Of a stretch of 64,000 nt of DNA, positions 33,544 to 43,475 are shown in pieces. Position numbers and translations under genes: made by a program. The notes under the pieces are model-generated. The model was not told where the DNA came from. It ran no database searches and saw only the letters and a list, made by a program, of their open reading frames with translations. Source of the stretch: Thermoplasmata archaeon (lineage in GTDB: Archaea > Thermoplasmatota > E2 > DHVEG-1); NCBI GenBank assembly GCA_020054495.1, contig JAHWGK010000007.1, forward strand, positions 1-64,000, read 5' to 3'. Within the stretch, counting starts at the first letter, position 1, and every line of letters starts with the position of its first letter.

Positions 33544-34635
33544 TTAAATTTCAATAATTTCGCGGGGTGTTTTTGTCAGAAGTTCTACTCCATCCTTTTT
33601 TATTAAAACATCATCTTCTATTCTTACACCGCCAAAACCCGGTATATAAACACCTGGTTCTATAGTAAACACCATATTTTCTTTTAACTCAACTTCACAA
33701 ATATTACTAAATCTTGCACCTCTATCATGAACAGAAAGACCAAGAGAATGCCCAGTAGAATGAATAAAACGACCTTTAAACTGTGTCCCTTCTATAAAAG
33801 AATTTACTGCGTTATGCACTTCATATGCTTTTAAACCAGGCTTTACCATATCAAAACCAATTCTCTGAGCTTCTTGAACAGTTTCATACATGTCCTTTTG
33901 CTCATTACTAGCTTTACCAAATACGAAAGTTCTTGTAATATCAGAATTATATTTTTTAAAACAAGCGCCAAAGTCACATAAAACAAAATCACCATACTTC
34001 AGCGGAGTAGCACCATGACTATAATGAGGTTGCGAAGTATTTTTTCCAAAAGACGATATTGTATCAAAAGCAGATTTATCAGCACCATTCTTTTGCATTA
34101 AGTAATCAATTTCTGCTGCAAGCTCAAACTCATACATGTCTTCGTGTAAAATTTGTGGGATCTTCTCCATTACTTTATCTGTTATCCCACAAGCTTTCTT
34201 TATCAATTCTATTTCAGATTCATCTTTGACAAGTCTTGTTTTCGCAAAAGAATCTGAAACATCAAAGAAGTCTGACCCAGGAAATCTATTTTTTAGTTTA
34301 CAATATTCTCTATGTGAAATCCCATGGAAATTTAATCCAATAGTTCTAGAAGAAGAGATACTGTCTTTCATAATACTTATTAAATCCTCTTCATTTTTGT
34401 AAACTTTAACATTTACATCCGATTTTTTAGCCGCTTCTGCTTCAAGTTCAGAGACAATAATATCAATATTTCCATATGGAAACAAAAAAGCTACAGATCC
34501 TTCAAAAAGACCTTTTTCAAGGCCAGTAACATAAAAAAAATTGTCATCAATAAATGGTTCGGCTGAGTTTTTTATTATTATTACCTCAGGTTTTTTTTCC
34601 AATTTATTAAAAATATTTTTAACTCTTTTCTCCAC
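33544..34635 (-). CDS. M24 aminopeptidase P-type (Xaa-Pro peptidase)
   Basis: A protein of 363 aa. The creatinase N-terminal domain (1-120) precedes the pita-bread fold. The five metal ligands are present: Asp in LCDFGACF, Asp in NSDITRTF, His in HSTGHSLGL, Glu in FTIEPGVY and Glu in VRIEDDVL. It cleaves X-Pro peptide bonds in the cytosol. It is upstream of glyA on the same strand, 57 bp away. Confidence 0.9.
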   Translation of the reverse strand: MEKRVKNIFNKLEKKPEVIIIKNSAEPFIDDNFFYVTGLEKGLFEGSVAFLFPYGNIDIIVSELEAEAAKKSDVNVKVYKNEEDLISIMKDSISSSRTIGLNFHGISHREYCKLKNRFPGSDFFDVSDSFAKTRLVKDESEIELIKKACGITDKVMEKIPQILHEDMYEFELAAEIDYLMQKNGADKSAFDTISSFGKNTSQPHYSHGATPLKYGDFVLCDFGACFKKYNSDITRTFVFGKASNEQKDMYETVQEAQRIGFDMVKPGLKAYEVHNAVNSFIEGTQFKGRFIHSTGHSLGLSVHDRGARFSNICEVELKENMVFTIEPGVYIPGFGGVRIEDDVLIKKDGVELLTKTPREIIEI

Positions 34636-34726
34636 TATTACACCACCATAATAAAAAAAGAAAAGAAGGATGATATGAAATAATAGTTAAATGAACGAAC
34701 CCCTGAATAAAGGATAAAAATGTTAA

Positions 34727-35110
34727 TTATTTGTATCCTTTGACTAGAGTTTGTAGTTCCGTTAAATCGTTTCTAATAGTTTGCACTTGTTTCATTTTTT
34801 CTTGTTCGAAACTCTTTAGAATCTGTGGCAACCGTTTAGTAAGTTTATATATATGGACAGGTCTTCCTTTACCCTTTTTCTTTAAATCTCTTTTCTTAGC
34901 CCATCCTCTCCGTCTCATTTCCTGCATTGCAACACTTACTTCTGGCTGTCTAAGATCTGCACCTTGTTCGACATCCGCACATCGACATTCTTCAACTTGT
35001 GAGATGTACATCAATGTCTTAGCCAGATTTTTTGGCATCCCCAATTCAGCAAATAATTGAACTGCTTTATCGTCTTTTTCATCCAATACAAACGAATTTT
35101 TTCGCTTCAT
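34727..35110 (-). CDS. archaeal transcription regulator, winged helix
   Basis: A protein of 127 aa. The helix-turn-helix is near NLAKTLMYISQVEE, CADVEQGADLRQPEVSVAMQ and RRRGWAKKRDL, with a wing KGKGRPVHIYKL. A coiled C-terminus (ILKSFEQEKMKQVQTIRND) may dimerise. The two Cys in ECRCADVEQG could bind metal. This resembles the predicted MarR/TrmB-like regulators of euryarchaea. ATG 35110 has the SD GGAGGAGA. Confidence 0.78.
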   Translation of the reverse strand: MKRKNSFVLDEKDDKAVQLFAELGMPKNLAKTLMYISQVEECRCADVEQGADLRQPEVSVAMQEMRRRGWAKKRDLKKKGKGRPVHIYKLTKRLPQILKSFEQEKMKQVQTIRNDLTELQTLVKGYK

Positions 35111-35143
35111 GTTCTCCTCCAATCGTAAATCATCCGTTAGTAT

Positions 35144-35629
35144 TTATATTTTTCTTATTTTTTCAATTCCAGATACGTCTTTATTATTGAAATTTCTAAT
35201 TTTAATTTCACTTTCGCCAAGAATCTTCTTGGCAAGCTCATCCGGATATTCGCCTGAGAACACTATTTCTTTAACACCTGCATTTATTAACATTTTTACA
35301 CATACGATACAAGGAGTGTTTGTACAATACAAAACAGAATTCTTTATAGAAGTACCAAAAACAGCGGCTTGAATAATTGCATTCTGTTCAGCATGAAGTC
35401 CTCTACAAAGCTCATGTCTTTCACCAGACGGAACATTTTGCTCTTCTCTGAGACAACCGACTTCTGAGCAATGCTTAAGTCCTTTCGGAGCGCCATTATA
35501 TCCAGTGCTAAGTATGTGTTTGTCTTTTACAAGTATCGCACCTACTTTTCTTCTCATACAAGTACTTCTCTTTGAAACAACATGAGCCATTTCCATAAAG
35601 TATTCATCGTATGATGGTCTTGCTCCCAT
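35144..35629 (-). CDS. dCMP deaminase family protein
   Basis: A protein of 161 aa. It starts [15 protein letters not shown]; zinc ligands are in HAEQNAI and TPCIVCVKM, with extra Cys-rich inserts ([17 protein letters not shown]) as in ComEB-type dCMP deaminases. It turns dCMP into dUMP for dTTP synthesis. Longer readings upstream (to 35776) give no fold. Confidence 0.9.
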   Translation of the reverse strand: MGARPSYDEYFMEMAHVVSKRSTCMRRKVGAILVKDKHILSTGYNGAPKGLKHCSEVGCLREEQNVPSGERHELCRGLHAEQNAIIQAAVFGTSIKNSVLYCTNTPCIVCVKMLINAGVKEIVFSGEYPDELAKKILGESEIKIRNFNNKDVSGIEKIRKI

Positions 35630-35769
35630 AAAAATCAAGAGATAATAGTTAGAAGCGCTTAATAAAATTACTATTTTATGAACTTCTTTAAAATTAGAAC
35701 ACATCGCTACTATTAAAAGCAAGGAACTCATATCTAGACAAAATATTTTCAAATGTGGGGATGAGAAAA

Positions 35770-36096
35770 ATGGCACATAAATATGGAATTTATCAATCTA
35801 CCTCTAAAAGTTGTGTATTCTACAAACAAGATGAAGATGGTAATCAATCAACTTTCAATATCTTTATTGCACCTTCAAAAGATGAAACAGAGAAGAAAAA
35901 AGTCTTTGCTTTTATTGACAATGAACAAATGAAGAAAGACAATTGGGCAGTGACTAAAGAATCTGGCATTAAAGATGTAATTGAAGCATTTGGCGGATGG
36001 GCAGCAGATGCACCGATTGTCTTTGGATTAGAAGCTCAAAAAAGTATGAGCCAATGCCTAAGTTCAGTATTATTAAATGAGAATATAGAATTATAA
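35770..36096 (+). CDS. hypothetical protein
   Basis: A protein of 108 aa starting [15 protein letters not shown]. It reads as a small mixed alpha/beta domain ([39 protein letters not shown]). No signal or metal motif. It is preceded by GGGGATGAG. Not recognised. It faces RNase Z tail to tail. Confidence 0.6.
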   Translation: MAHKYGIYQSTSKSCVFYKQDEDGNQSTFNIFIAPSKDETEKKKVFAFIDNEQMKKDNWAVTKESGIKDVIEAFGGWAADAPIVFGLEAQKSMSQCLSSVLLNENIEL

Positions 36097-36122
36097 AATA
36101 GGCTTTTATCTCTAACAATTGA

Positions 36123-37043
36123 TTAATTTTTCAACTTAACTTCAATATCCTGGAAATCTTTTGATACAATAGTGTTCTTAAAAATCTTCTTAGCCTCATC
36201 TTCCAATATATGATTATCAAAATACCTGGGACTAATGTGTGTTAAAATCAACCTTTCAACATTAGCCTTTTTAGCAATCTCTGCAGCCTGAGATGCAGTA
36301 GAATGCCCATATTCACCTGAAAGATCCTTAAGGCTGGTATCAAAGGTTGCCTCATGAATCAAGACATCTGCATTTTTTGCAAACCTAACCATCTCATCAA
36401 TTGGTACGGTGTCTCCAGATATTACAATCTTCCTTCCGTTTCTAGGGGGTCCAAGTACCATATCCGGCGTAATTTTCCTACCATCCTTCAAAGTTATGGT
36501 TTCTCCTCGTTGTAGTTTACTAAAAAGGTGACCTTCTGGAATACCAAGTTTTAATGCTTTTGGTTTGTCAAATTTACCAGGTCGCAATTTTTCTTTAAGG
36601 GCATATGCAATTGCTGGAACTCCGTGTTTAACTTTTAAAACATGTATGAAATATTCTTCAAAATCAAGAATATCTCCTCCGCTAATCTCATGCGAGATTA
36701 TTTGATAGTTTGGTTTAAAATAACCAAGTGATAAGAGCTGATCAACAAGTTTGTTAATACCCTTGGGTCCATAGACATGTAGAGGAATGTCTCTATCATT
36801 TAACTGCATTGTTTGTATTAGGCCTGGCAAACCAAGAAAATGATCCCCATGAAAATGCGTAATAAAAACTTTGGATATCTGCATATAACTGAGTTTTGAT
36901 TTCTGAAATTGTCGCTGGGTACCCTCTCCGCAATCAAAGAGTATTACTTCGCCAGCTCTTTTTAATGCTATTGAAGCAACATTACGTTTCACAGTTGGCC
37001 AGCTACCGCCAGTTCCAAGGAGTATTATATTAAGCTGCGTCAT
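36123..37043 (-). CDS. rnz: ribonuclease Z
   Basis: A protein of 306 aa. The zinc motif is FITHFHGDHFLGLPGL; LGTGGSWPT opens the fold; ISGDTVPIDE and LTHISPRY supply further ligands, and the exosite insert (GINKLVDQLLS) and HEATF motif are in place. It cuts the 3' trailer from pre-tRNAs, needed here as the tRNAs lack encoded CCA. Confidence 0.93.
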   Translation of the reverse strand: MTQLNIILLGTGGSWPTVKRNVASIALKRAGEVILFDCGEGTQRQFQKSKLSYMQISKVFITHFHGDHFLGLPGLIQTMQLNDRDIPLHVYGPKGINKLVDQLLSLGYFKPNYQIISHEISGGDILDFEEYFIHVLKVKHGVPAIAYALKEKLRPGKFDKPKALKLGIPEGHLFSKLQRGETITLKDGRKITPDMVLGPPRNGRKIVISGDTVPIDEMVRFAKNADVLIHEATFDTSLKDLSGEYGHSTASQAAEIAKKANVERLILTHISPRYFDNHILEDEAKKIFKNTIVSKDFQDIEVKLKN

Positions 37044-37254
37044 CTAAAAAGGAGATAATACTCTATTGTAAAAGGATTGTGGTTATTTTTCATTATTAAT
37101 GGTTTATCAAGGATAATATAATCTTGTTTCCAGAAACAACTAGTAATCTATATATTTATGGAATTATCGAGGAATAACTTGATTTTACACAGCGGACATT
37201 TCATTTATTTTCCCGCGCTCGATATTAAATTTCATAACAACTATTTAACCGTAT

Positions 37255-37500
37255 CTAAATAGCATAAGATAATGCCTCATCACTTGTTATTTCTCTAATT
37301 CGCTCCTCGTCTACCCATTTATCAAATAGACTCTTTTGAATAGGAAATTCAAAATTCTTCTTATCTGTGTACATCATTAAAGTGTATACATCTTTGTTTT
37401 TGCCTTTCTCAAAGCCATATAATACACTAAATGCTATTTTGTGGCAGTTACTCAATTTAAATCCATAGTAGCTTCCTACTTTAATTTTTAGTTTTAACAT
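37255..37500 (-). CDS. hypothetical small protein
   Basis: A protein of 81 aa starting MLKLKIKVGSYYGF. It is beta-rich (KIAFSVLYGFEKGK, VYTLMMYTDKK) and ends with a short helix. A strong SD (GGGAGGGA) lies before ATG. It forms a same-strand pair with the gene at 37532. No recognised family. Confidence 0.6.
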   Translation of the reverse strand: MLKLKIKVGSYYGFKLSNCHKIAFSVLYGFEKGKNKDVYTLMMYTDKKNFEFPIQKSLFDKWVDEERIREITSDEALSYAI

Positions 37501-37531
37501 AAAATCCCTCCCTCAAACTATCAAGAGATAG

Positions 37532-37726
37532 TTATTCATGTTTTTCCTTCTGTTTCCCTTTATCTTTATATCTCCAACCATAACCTGGGTATCTCATTGC
37601 TTTGAAATCTTTTAAAAATTCATTAAACGCTATTGAATTACGGAAACGGATTAATCTTACTACATCCCCTGTTTTTTCATCAAATAACTCGATTACTTCT
37701 CTATATTTCGTTCCAACCCTACCCAT
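37532..37726 (-). CDS. hypothetical small basic protein
   Basis: A protein of 64 aa starting MGRVGTKYREVIELF. A beta hairpin (VIELFDEKTGDVVRLIRF) precedes a helix (FNEFLKDFKAMRY) and a Lys-rich tail. A YGWRYKDKG stretch near the end suggests nucleic-acid binding, but this is a guess. 31 bp separate it from the 37255 gene, probably one transcript. Confidence 0.55.
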   Translation of the reverse strand: MGRVGTKYREVIELFDEKTGDVVRLIRFRNSIAFNEFLKDFKAMRYPGYGWRYKDKGKQKEKHE

Positions 37727-37881
37727 TTTCCCTCCATAGCTACATACAATCTCATAACGTTTATTTGTTTAAAAACCTATAACCCACGGAGCGTGATAAT
37801 ATCTTGTGGAATAAAAAAAATAAGAGAAGAAAGGTATTTAAATCAAGATATTTAAAATCTAGGTGATTTCGAAAATTTTTT

Positions 37882-38031
37882 CTAAAATCTTTTTGGTTTA
37901 CGTTTCTGAAAACATTCCTTACAATAGACAGGCCTGCTGCCATCTGGTTTGAAAGGAACTTCTGTTTCCTTACCGCATTCTGCACAAGTTACTTTATGCA
38001 TTTCTCTATTTTCTCTATTTTCATCATACAT
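37882..38031 (-). CDS. small zinc-binding protein (CxxC-x17-CxxC)
   Basis: A protein of 49 aa. Two knuckles, CAECG (residues 16-20) and CKECF (37-41), frame KETEVPFKPDGSRPVY, and the tail is basic (QKRKPKRF). This is the common archaeal and bacterial CxxC-x17-CxxC zinc domain, likely binding nucleic acid. The larger frame at 37761-37985 overlaps it but lacks these features. Confidence 0.8.
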   Translation of the reverse strand: MYDENRENREMHKVTCAECGKETEVPFKPDGSRPVYCKECFQKRKPKRF

Positions 38032-38239
38032 TTTTACAATTTTCCTTTTCGTTCAATTAGAACTTTAAATCAGGTAGATTAAAGATTAGTATTTAAGGCT
38101 TCCCCATAATATTTTATTACAACATCTGTCACAAAACCCAGTGTCACTGGACTGATTTCATTTCAAACAAAACGATGCTCTATTGATGTAGTAGGATGAT
38201 TAAAAAAAAAATCAATCCCCTCTCTGTTTGTTTTTTTGT

Positions 38240-38317
38240 GCAGGTCTCACAGAAGCCACCATTCGAAATCGCTACAAAGAGCTTGCAGAAAAACTAGATA
38301 TAGGCATCATACTGTAG
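38240..38317 (+). pseudogene. 3' remnant of a TFB (transcription factor B) gene
   Basis: Twenty-five codons before TAG read [19 protein letters not shown] and then DIGIIL. This is the end of the second cyclin fold of archaeal TFB ([13 protein letters not shown]). The sequence just upstream does not continue the fold in any frame, so the rest is lost. The gap 38032-38334 holds otherwise only short repeats (for example CCAGTG/CACTGG near 38138). Confidence 0.8.
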
Positions 38318-38334
38318 GCTTATCGTTCTACCAA

Positions 38335-38649
38335 TTAGCTTTTCTTTTTAGTTGTTAAGGTTATTTCAATTGACGACACATTAGAAGTTCTGCCTTCCTC
38401 GTTTGTCATGGATTCCGTGCTTATTTTTATTTCTTTGACTTTGGCATCTGTTACAAACCTGTTTCTTGTTATTTCTGCTGCGTCTACTGCGGTACTTATA
38501 GACCGTCCTCTAGCTTTTATTATTACCTCATCCGAACCACTACCTTGAAACTGTGTTACTATTGCAAGTACATAGCTCATTGGTGGTTTCTTTCCAACAT
38601 ATATTACGTTTTCATCAGTTCTTTTTTCTTTAGCTGTTTCTTCTGCCAT
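38335..38649 (-). CDS. albA: DNA/RNA-binding protein Alba
   Basis: A protein of 104 aa. [21 protein letters not shown] opens the Alba fold, followed by [22 protein letters not shown], with a flexible beta hairpin further on ([16 protein letters not shown]). It lacks the usual Lys-Lys acetylation pair but keeps the Gly-Lys-Lys loop. It binds double-stranded DNA and RNA as a dimer. SD: a run of AGAGAGGAAAA lies before ATG. Confidence 0.93.
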   Translation of the reverse strand: MAEETAKEKRTDENVIYVGKKPPMSYVLAIVTQFQGSGSDEVIIKARGRSISTAVDAAEITRNRFVTDAKVKEIKISTESMTNEEGRTSNVSSIEITLTTKKKS

Positions 38650-38896
38650 ACTTTTTTTCCTCTCTCAATCTATAATCTAACAGCTTCTTCTACTTTATAA
38701 ATTTTCCATATCTGGCGGTATATCCACCATTTATCTCTTCACCAAACTTTGAGTGTCAATATAGAATAACCCTACTCTATAATCTGCATAATTTACAGGT
38801 TTTTTCCATCAACCAGTATTAGTTAAGAATGATAATTGCAGATGCTCAGTAAAGGATATTGAAATATCTGTTACTTGTGAAACCTTGTTACCAAAA

Positions 38897-39124
38897 ATGA
38901 GTGCATATATCTTATTGTCTTTACATCCAACAAAGAATGATGTTAGTTTCGATAGTAAAAAGATTGAACAAGAGTATAGAATTTCTGAAGAAGAACCAGC
39001 TGTAGATTGTTGGTATAACAAAGTTCCAGTTAGAATAAAAGGTGGAAAAGTCACTTTGGATATATCAAAAGGTGAAACAATCTTATTTGATGAAGAAAAA
39101 ATAGGTACTTGGCACTTTTCATAG
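38897..39124 (+). CDS. hypothetical small protein
   Basis: A protein of 75 aa if read from ATG 38897 (MSAYILLSLHPTKND). It contains a strand-turn pattern (PVRIKGGKVTLDISKGETILF). The frame is open upstream to a TAA near 38788 and encodes VKDIEISVTCETLLPK, so the true start may lie further left; TTG 38885 is another option. No SD is seen. Not recognised; the minus-strand frame 38809-39150 is judged a shadow. Confidence 0.45.
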   Translation: MSAYILLSLHPTKNDVSFDSKKIEQEYRISEEEPAVDCWYNKVPVRIKGGKVTLDISKGETILFDEEKIGTWHFS

Positions 39125-39179
39125 TTAACAGTATTAAGGTTTACTCCCAAAAGTTATATTATCCTCGATAGACTAGATA

Positions 39180-40187
39180 TTATTTTTCATATACAACAAA
39201 ATAACGATTGAGACTTCTATGCGCCCTAAAATTGTGTTTTTCAACCTTTGAAAAAAACTTTTCACCAATATATATAAGATCTTCATTTGATAGTCCAATT
39301 ACAGCTCTACCGCCATTTTTCAATAATCTAGACATACTTTCAAAAGCTCGCATATAAAGATTATTCATTTTTTCCCCTTTTGTAGTGGTTGATTTTCCAT
39401 ATGGTAGGTCTGTTACGATCGCATCAACTTTATCGATGTGACTTCCAATATCACCTATATCAGAACAATAAAGCTTGTAATCATTAACTTTGTAGAAATC
39501 AAGAGTTTTTTTACACCCCTCAATCATTTTATTTTCTATATCACTACCAATCACTCTTGCACCTATTAAACCCGCCTCAAGTAGTATTCCACCGGTACCA
39601 CAAAAAGGGTCTAACAAGATCTCATCTTTTTTTATAATAGATAGACAAACCAGAGCACGTGCAAGTTTAGGATGCAAAGAGATTGGTGAAAAAAACGGAC
39701 GATTTTGAACCTTTCTCTCTTCAAATTGACTTCTATTTACCTCAGCTGATTTTAAACCAACATATACAGTCGAATCAGTGATTAATCCACGAACCTCAAT
39801 GTCAGGATTTTCAAGAGTTACCTCTCTGCCTTTAGTGTATATTTCTGCTAATGCTTTAACTATTGGCTGTGAATCAATATTTTTTGATCTATTTTTGTAT
39901 TTTATAGCTATTGATCCTTTTTTTTCAATAATTTTTGGAGATAATTGTTTCTTTAATTCTCCACTAGACGGCAAACAAGAAAACAAGAACTGATCCATGT
40001 AAAAAGTATATGATAATCTGCCTGTCAAATTCTTTATAATATTTTCATTTGAATTTGTTTCTATGAGCAGAACATCCTCATTTGACTCTAAAATATTGTA
40101 ATCAATATTTTCAGTTTCCAAGCATGCCAGAATTTCAGCTAAGGGCAGAGTTTTATGTTCTTTTGAGAGTTCAAATAGATATTTCAT
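39180..40187 (-). CDS. tRNA (guanine-10-N2) dimethyltransferase Trm-G10
   Basis: A protein of 335 aa. A THUMP-type N-terminal part (MKYLFELSKEHKTLPLAEI) precedes a Rossmann methyltransferase: SAM-binding FCGTGGILLEAGLIGARVIG and the N2-guanine motif DLPYGKST. It methylates G10 of tRNA. ATG 40187 has AGGA in its leader. It is transcribed after the antiporter gene. Confidence 0.9.
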   Translation of the reverse strand: MKYLFELSKEHKTLPLAEILACLETENIDYNILESNEDVLLIETNSNENIIKNLTGRLSYTFYMDQFLFSCLPSSGELKKQLSPKIIEKKGSIAIKYKNRSKNIDSQPIVKALAEIYTKGREVTLENPDIEVRGLITDSTVYVGLKSAEVNRSQFEERKVQNRPFFSPISLHPKLARALVCLSIIKKDEILLDPFCGTGGILLEAGLIGARVIGSDIENKMIEGCKKTLDFYKVNDYKLYCSDIGDIGSHIDKVDAIVTDLPYGKSTTTKGEKMNNLYMRAFESMSRLLKNGGRAVIGLSNEDLIYIGEKFFSKVEKHNFRAHRSLNRYFVVYEK

Positions 40188-40215
40188 GACATTCCTTGGC
40201 AATTACTTGTCATTT

Positions 40216-41436
40216 TTAAAACGTAGCTTTAATTAAAAACGGTGCAATCAGTGTAGTTATAATCGTAAGTAGAATAGTAGTTACCAATATCTGATGGGCA
40301 CTGTTTCCAGTTAACAGATCATGAGATATAGCAGCAGCTACTATGATTAATGCAAGCTCCATTCTCGGAATCATTCCTACTCCAACCTGTAAAGATTCTC
40401 TACTGCTCATTCCCGCAAGTTTTGCACCAATTCCACATCCAACTATCTTACTAATAATACTCACAGTAATTATTACAAGTGCTAGTATCCCAATTGCTGT
40501 ATAAGTTGAGATATCTGTAATTGCCCCACCCCAGAGACTTGATCCAATCCAAACAAAAAACAGGGGGATAAAAAATCCATATCCAATGGTTTTTACGTCT
40601 TTAATAATTTTACTGGATCTAACATTTTGTCCAATTAATATTCCAGCAACAAATGCTCCAATTATCCCTGATAAACCTGCTTTATCAGCAAAGAATGCGT
40701 ATACTAAAAGAATAGCAAGTGAAAAACTAAGAAAGGCGTTTGGCAGATGTATTTTTTCACCTAAATCAAGTATTTTGTCAATTACTTTTAATGCAAGATA
40801 TAAAAAAATCAAGAAGAAAATAGCGATTCTAACGCCAATCCAAACTGCATCCATCAAGGATCCTATACTAATCATAAAAGCTAGTAATATTATTCCAATG
40901 ATATCATCAATTACAGCGCCGCCAAGAATTGTTGCACCAGCAGTTGTATCTAAAACATGTAAATCCATCAGCGTTCTAACAGTTACACCAACAGACGTTG
41001 CTGTTATAATTAGTCCAATAACTATACTTTCTTGTATTGTAAAACCAAGTAAAAAGCCAGATAAGGCTCCCAAAATTAAGGGCAACAAAACCCCACCAAT
41101 AGCTACAAAAGACGAAGCTTTCTCAGTTTTTTTTAATTTAGATAAACTTGTTTCCAATCCAGATATAAAAAGTAAAAGTAATATACCTATTTCAGCTAAA
41201 AGAATAAATCCTGCTGATTGAAAATCAAATCTTGGCAAGTAAATAATATAATTAGAAATTGTAAATTGTTGCCCTGAAAAAACAAATAAAACAATCCCTC
41301 CTAAAAATATGCCTGCTATTATTTCACCAACTACTGCAGGCTGCTTAAATCTATAAAACAAATACCCAAAAAGCCTAGCAAATATAAGCGCAACAGCTAC
41401 TAAAAATAAAACGTTAACTAATTCCGTTGTAATCAA
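40216..41436 (-). CDS. cation/proton antiporter (CPA2/KefB type)
   Basis: A protein of 406 aa with about 12 membrane helices. VVGEIIAGIFLGGIVL, the core GLETSLSKLKK, AVIDDIIGIILLAF (double Asp for cation binding) and GMIPRMELALII are typical. It exchanges sodium or potassium for protons. Its ATG overlaps the stop of the CBS gene (ATGA), so the CBS protein is likely its regulator or partner. Confidence 0.92.
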   Translation of the reverse strand: MITTELVNVLFLVAVALIFARLFGYLFYRFKQPAVVGEIIAGIFLGGIVLFVFSGQQFTISNYIIYLPRFDFQSAGFILLAEIGILLLLFISGLETSLSKLKKTEKASSFVAIGGVLLPLILGALSGFLLGFTIQESIVIGLIITATSVGVTVRTLMDLHVLDTTAGATILGGAVIDDIIGIILLAFMISIGSLMDAVWIGVRIAIFFLIFLYLALKVIDKILDLGEKIHLPNAFLSFSLAILLVYAFFADKAGLSGIIGAFVAGILIGQNVRSSKIIKDVKTIGYGFFIPLFFVWIGSSLWGGAITDISTYTAIGILALVIITVSIISKIVGCGIGAKLAGMSSRESLQVGVGMIPRMELALIIVAAAISHDLLTGNSAHQILVTTILLTIITTLIAPFLIKATF

Positions 41437-41936
41437 CCTTCTTCATCTTCTATCATTGGATGATATTGAGTGGCGCCATAATATTTCCTAATTAATTGAT
41501 GCAGGGTAAGCTCACCAACAAGTTTTTTATCCTCAGTAACAGGCAGTCTTCTGAGTTTATATTTCATCATTTTCATAAGAGCATCAATGATCTTATCATC
41601 AGGTTTACAATTAATTATTTGACTAGCCATTACATCTTCAGCTATTTTTGCAGTGCCATGTTGAATCGAACTTACATCAGGCATACCAAAAACATAAGAA
41701 GGAAAATGTTTAGGTGCAAGTATTGATAAAACATCATGTTCAGTTATTACTCCAACAAGTTCTTTGCTTTCTTTATCCTTGACAACCCAAATATGATTTC
41801 TAGCACCAAGAACAGAAAGAACATGATGAATATCTTCTTTTTCCACTATTATTGGTAGATCCCACACTCTTTTATCCATTAATTGATTGACCGTACATTC
41901 ATAAAAATCCGTAATTAACTTGTTACGTTTAGCCAT
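41433..41936 (-). CDS. CBS-domain protein
   Basis: A protein of 167 aa with two CBS modules: residues 10-80 (KLITDFYECTVNQLMDKRVW, VGVITEHDVLSILA) and 95-160 (AEDVMASQIINCKPDDKIID, KLVGELTLHQLI). CBS pairs bind adenine nucleotides. The gene is overlapped by the antiporter gene and probably senses energy state for it. The AT-rich stretch just upstream suggests a leaderless start at ATG 41936. Confidence 0.85.
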   Translation of the reverse strand: MAKRNKLITDFYECTVNQLMDKRVWDLPIIVEKEDIHHVLSVLGARNHIWVVKDKESKELVGVITEHDVLSILAPKHFPSYVFGMPDVSSIQHGTAKIAEDVMASQIINCKPDDKIIDALMKMMKYKLRRLPVTEDKKLVGELTLHQLIRKYYGATQYHPMIEDEEG

Positions 41937-41986
41937 TTGTTCTCGTAAACTAAAAAGCAATATTTAAAGACTACCTTACATCAAGT

Positions 41987-43192
41987 TTACTCTTTTTTTC
42001 CTTCGTCTTTCTTTTTATCTTTTTTCTTCACTTTTTCATCTATCTTCTCTTTGATGCTGTCTACACCCTCATACCATTTATCAATACCCTCTTCATCAAT
42101 TTCCCCCGTCAGTTTGTCTATCTCATATCTTATATCTTCAGTTCCCTCAAACCAATCATAGTTGCGTCTTTGAATTCTTTTACGAGAAATTACTTTTTCA
42201 GTTTCATCTACTTTTTGCTCGATAGGTACAATTTCTTTTTCTTTTTGAGGCCTGCTGATTCTAATCTCTTCAACCTTTGCATCTTTTTGTGGTTGTATTC
42301 TAACTGGCTCTTTAGAACTGCTTTGATCGTCTAGTTTTTCTTTACCCTCATGAAACAAAGATGGGGTACTTTTTCCTTGGGCATCATATTTTATTAAAGT
42401 TTTCTCATCAGAAATTTCTTTTGCTCTTGAGTAAATAGATTTTTTTTGTCTTTGATTAACAAATACTATAGCACACAAAAGAAATATTACAGCGATAACA
42501 ATAGGAAAAAATTGGTGATTAATAAGAGATTCCCACCAAGGTGGTTCAATATTTACTTTTATACTAATCGTACCATCAGTATAGCCGTCTTTTTGTGCTA
42601 GGATAGTAATCGAATCTTTTTCTTTTGGGGCAGTTAACCATTGACGACCATCATCGTCAGTGATTTTTGTCTCACCAAAGCTTTGTATTGCTACTTTGGC
42701 GCCAGGTATTATATTTTCATTTTCATCTTTTACTAATATAGAAAACTGCTTGCCTGCTTCAACTGTATAATCTTCGGGTAATATGATTAACTTAAGTGGT
42801 TCGCCCTGAGACTTGTTTTTGAGTACGGTTATCGTTTTATTTGTAGAGTTATAGCCCTCTTTTGATGCGTTTATAACAAACAATGTGTCTCGATCTACAA
42901 CTGGAGCTTGAAGTATTAACTCAATAGTTTCATCAATTTGGTATTGTTTACCATTGAATTCGATATCCACATCGCCTAAAAACGGTGTAGGTTCTTCAGA
43001 TTCTGGGTCTAATACACTGACAATAAAAAATTCACCCTCTGTAATTTCGTCTACTACCTGTATTTGCAGCCTTTCGCCACTTGCACCAATAATGTTAGGA
43101 GAAACTAAAATATTGAGAACTAATAGAAAAAATATCATAAGATATATAGTAATATGATTAACTCTAATACTTGAATATATCTTTTTCCTCAT
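41987..43192 (-). CDS. membrane protein with external Ig-like domains and cytosolic tail
   Basis: A protein of 401 aa. A signal peptide (TIYLMIFFLLVLNILV) is followed by two beta-sandwich domains (about 30-220) with carboxypeptidase-regulatory-like phrases (VKDENENIIPGAKVAIQ, DDDGRQWLTAPKEKDSITI). A membrane helix (FFPIVIAVIFLLCAIVFV, near 228-246) leads to a long charged tail with SPQKEKE-like and repeated WFEGTEDI/WYEGVDSI phrases. The tail may bind cytosolic partners. SD GAGGTGG. Divergent from the 43476 gene. Confidence 0.72.
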   Translation of the reverse strand: MRKKIYSSIRVNHITIYLMIFFLLVLNILVSPNIIGASGERLQIQVVDEITEGEFFIVSVLDPESEEPTPFLGDVDIEFNGKQYQIDETIELILQAPVVDRDTLFVINASKEGYNSTNKTITVLKNKSQGEPLKLIILPEDYTVEAGKQFSILVKDENENIIPGAKVAIQSFGETKITDDDGRQWLTAPKEKDSITILAQKDGYTDGTISIKVNIEPPWWESLINHQFFPIVIAVIFLLCAIVFVNQRQKKSIYSRAKEISDEKTLIKYDAQGKSTPSLFHEGKEKLDDQSSSKEPVRIQPQKDAKVEEIRISRPQKEKEIVPIEQKVDETEKVISRKRIQRRNYDWFEGTEDIRYEIDKLTGEIDEEGIDKWYEGVDSIKEKIDEKVKKKDKKKDEGKKE

Positions 43193-43475
43193 TAACCACC
43201 TCTAATTTTAGAGTGCTTATTTCCTAAGATGTTTTATGCTATATTTATGTTTTTTTGAATAAAAAGATATATTTTTTTATTTTTTCTAGATTAAAGGGTT
43301 TAGGTTAATTCTAGTGAATTTTATAAATAATGATATTTATTAGCAAAATTTATTAAATATAAAATATATTATTATAATTAGATGATACTTACTTCATGGC
43401 GAAAAATGGTAACTATTGTAAACAAAGATTTATATATTAACAGTAACCACTTAAAATATGTAGGTGAGAAACAGT

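Noticed and set aside
37761-37985. ORF of 74 aa on the minus strand
   Set aside because: Different frame from the 49-aa CxxC protein in the same place; basic, no motif, no SD. A shadow.
38809-39150. ORF of 113 aa on the minus strand
   Set aside because: Opposes the plus-strand frame at 38897, which has a more natural composition. Neither is strong, but the minus reading has no SD or fold signs.
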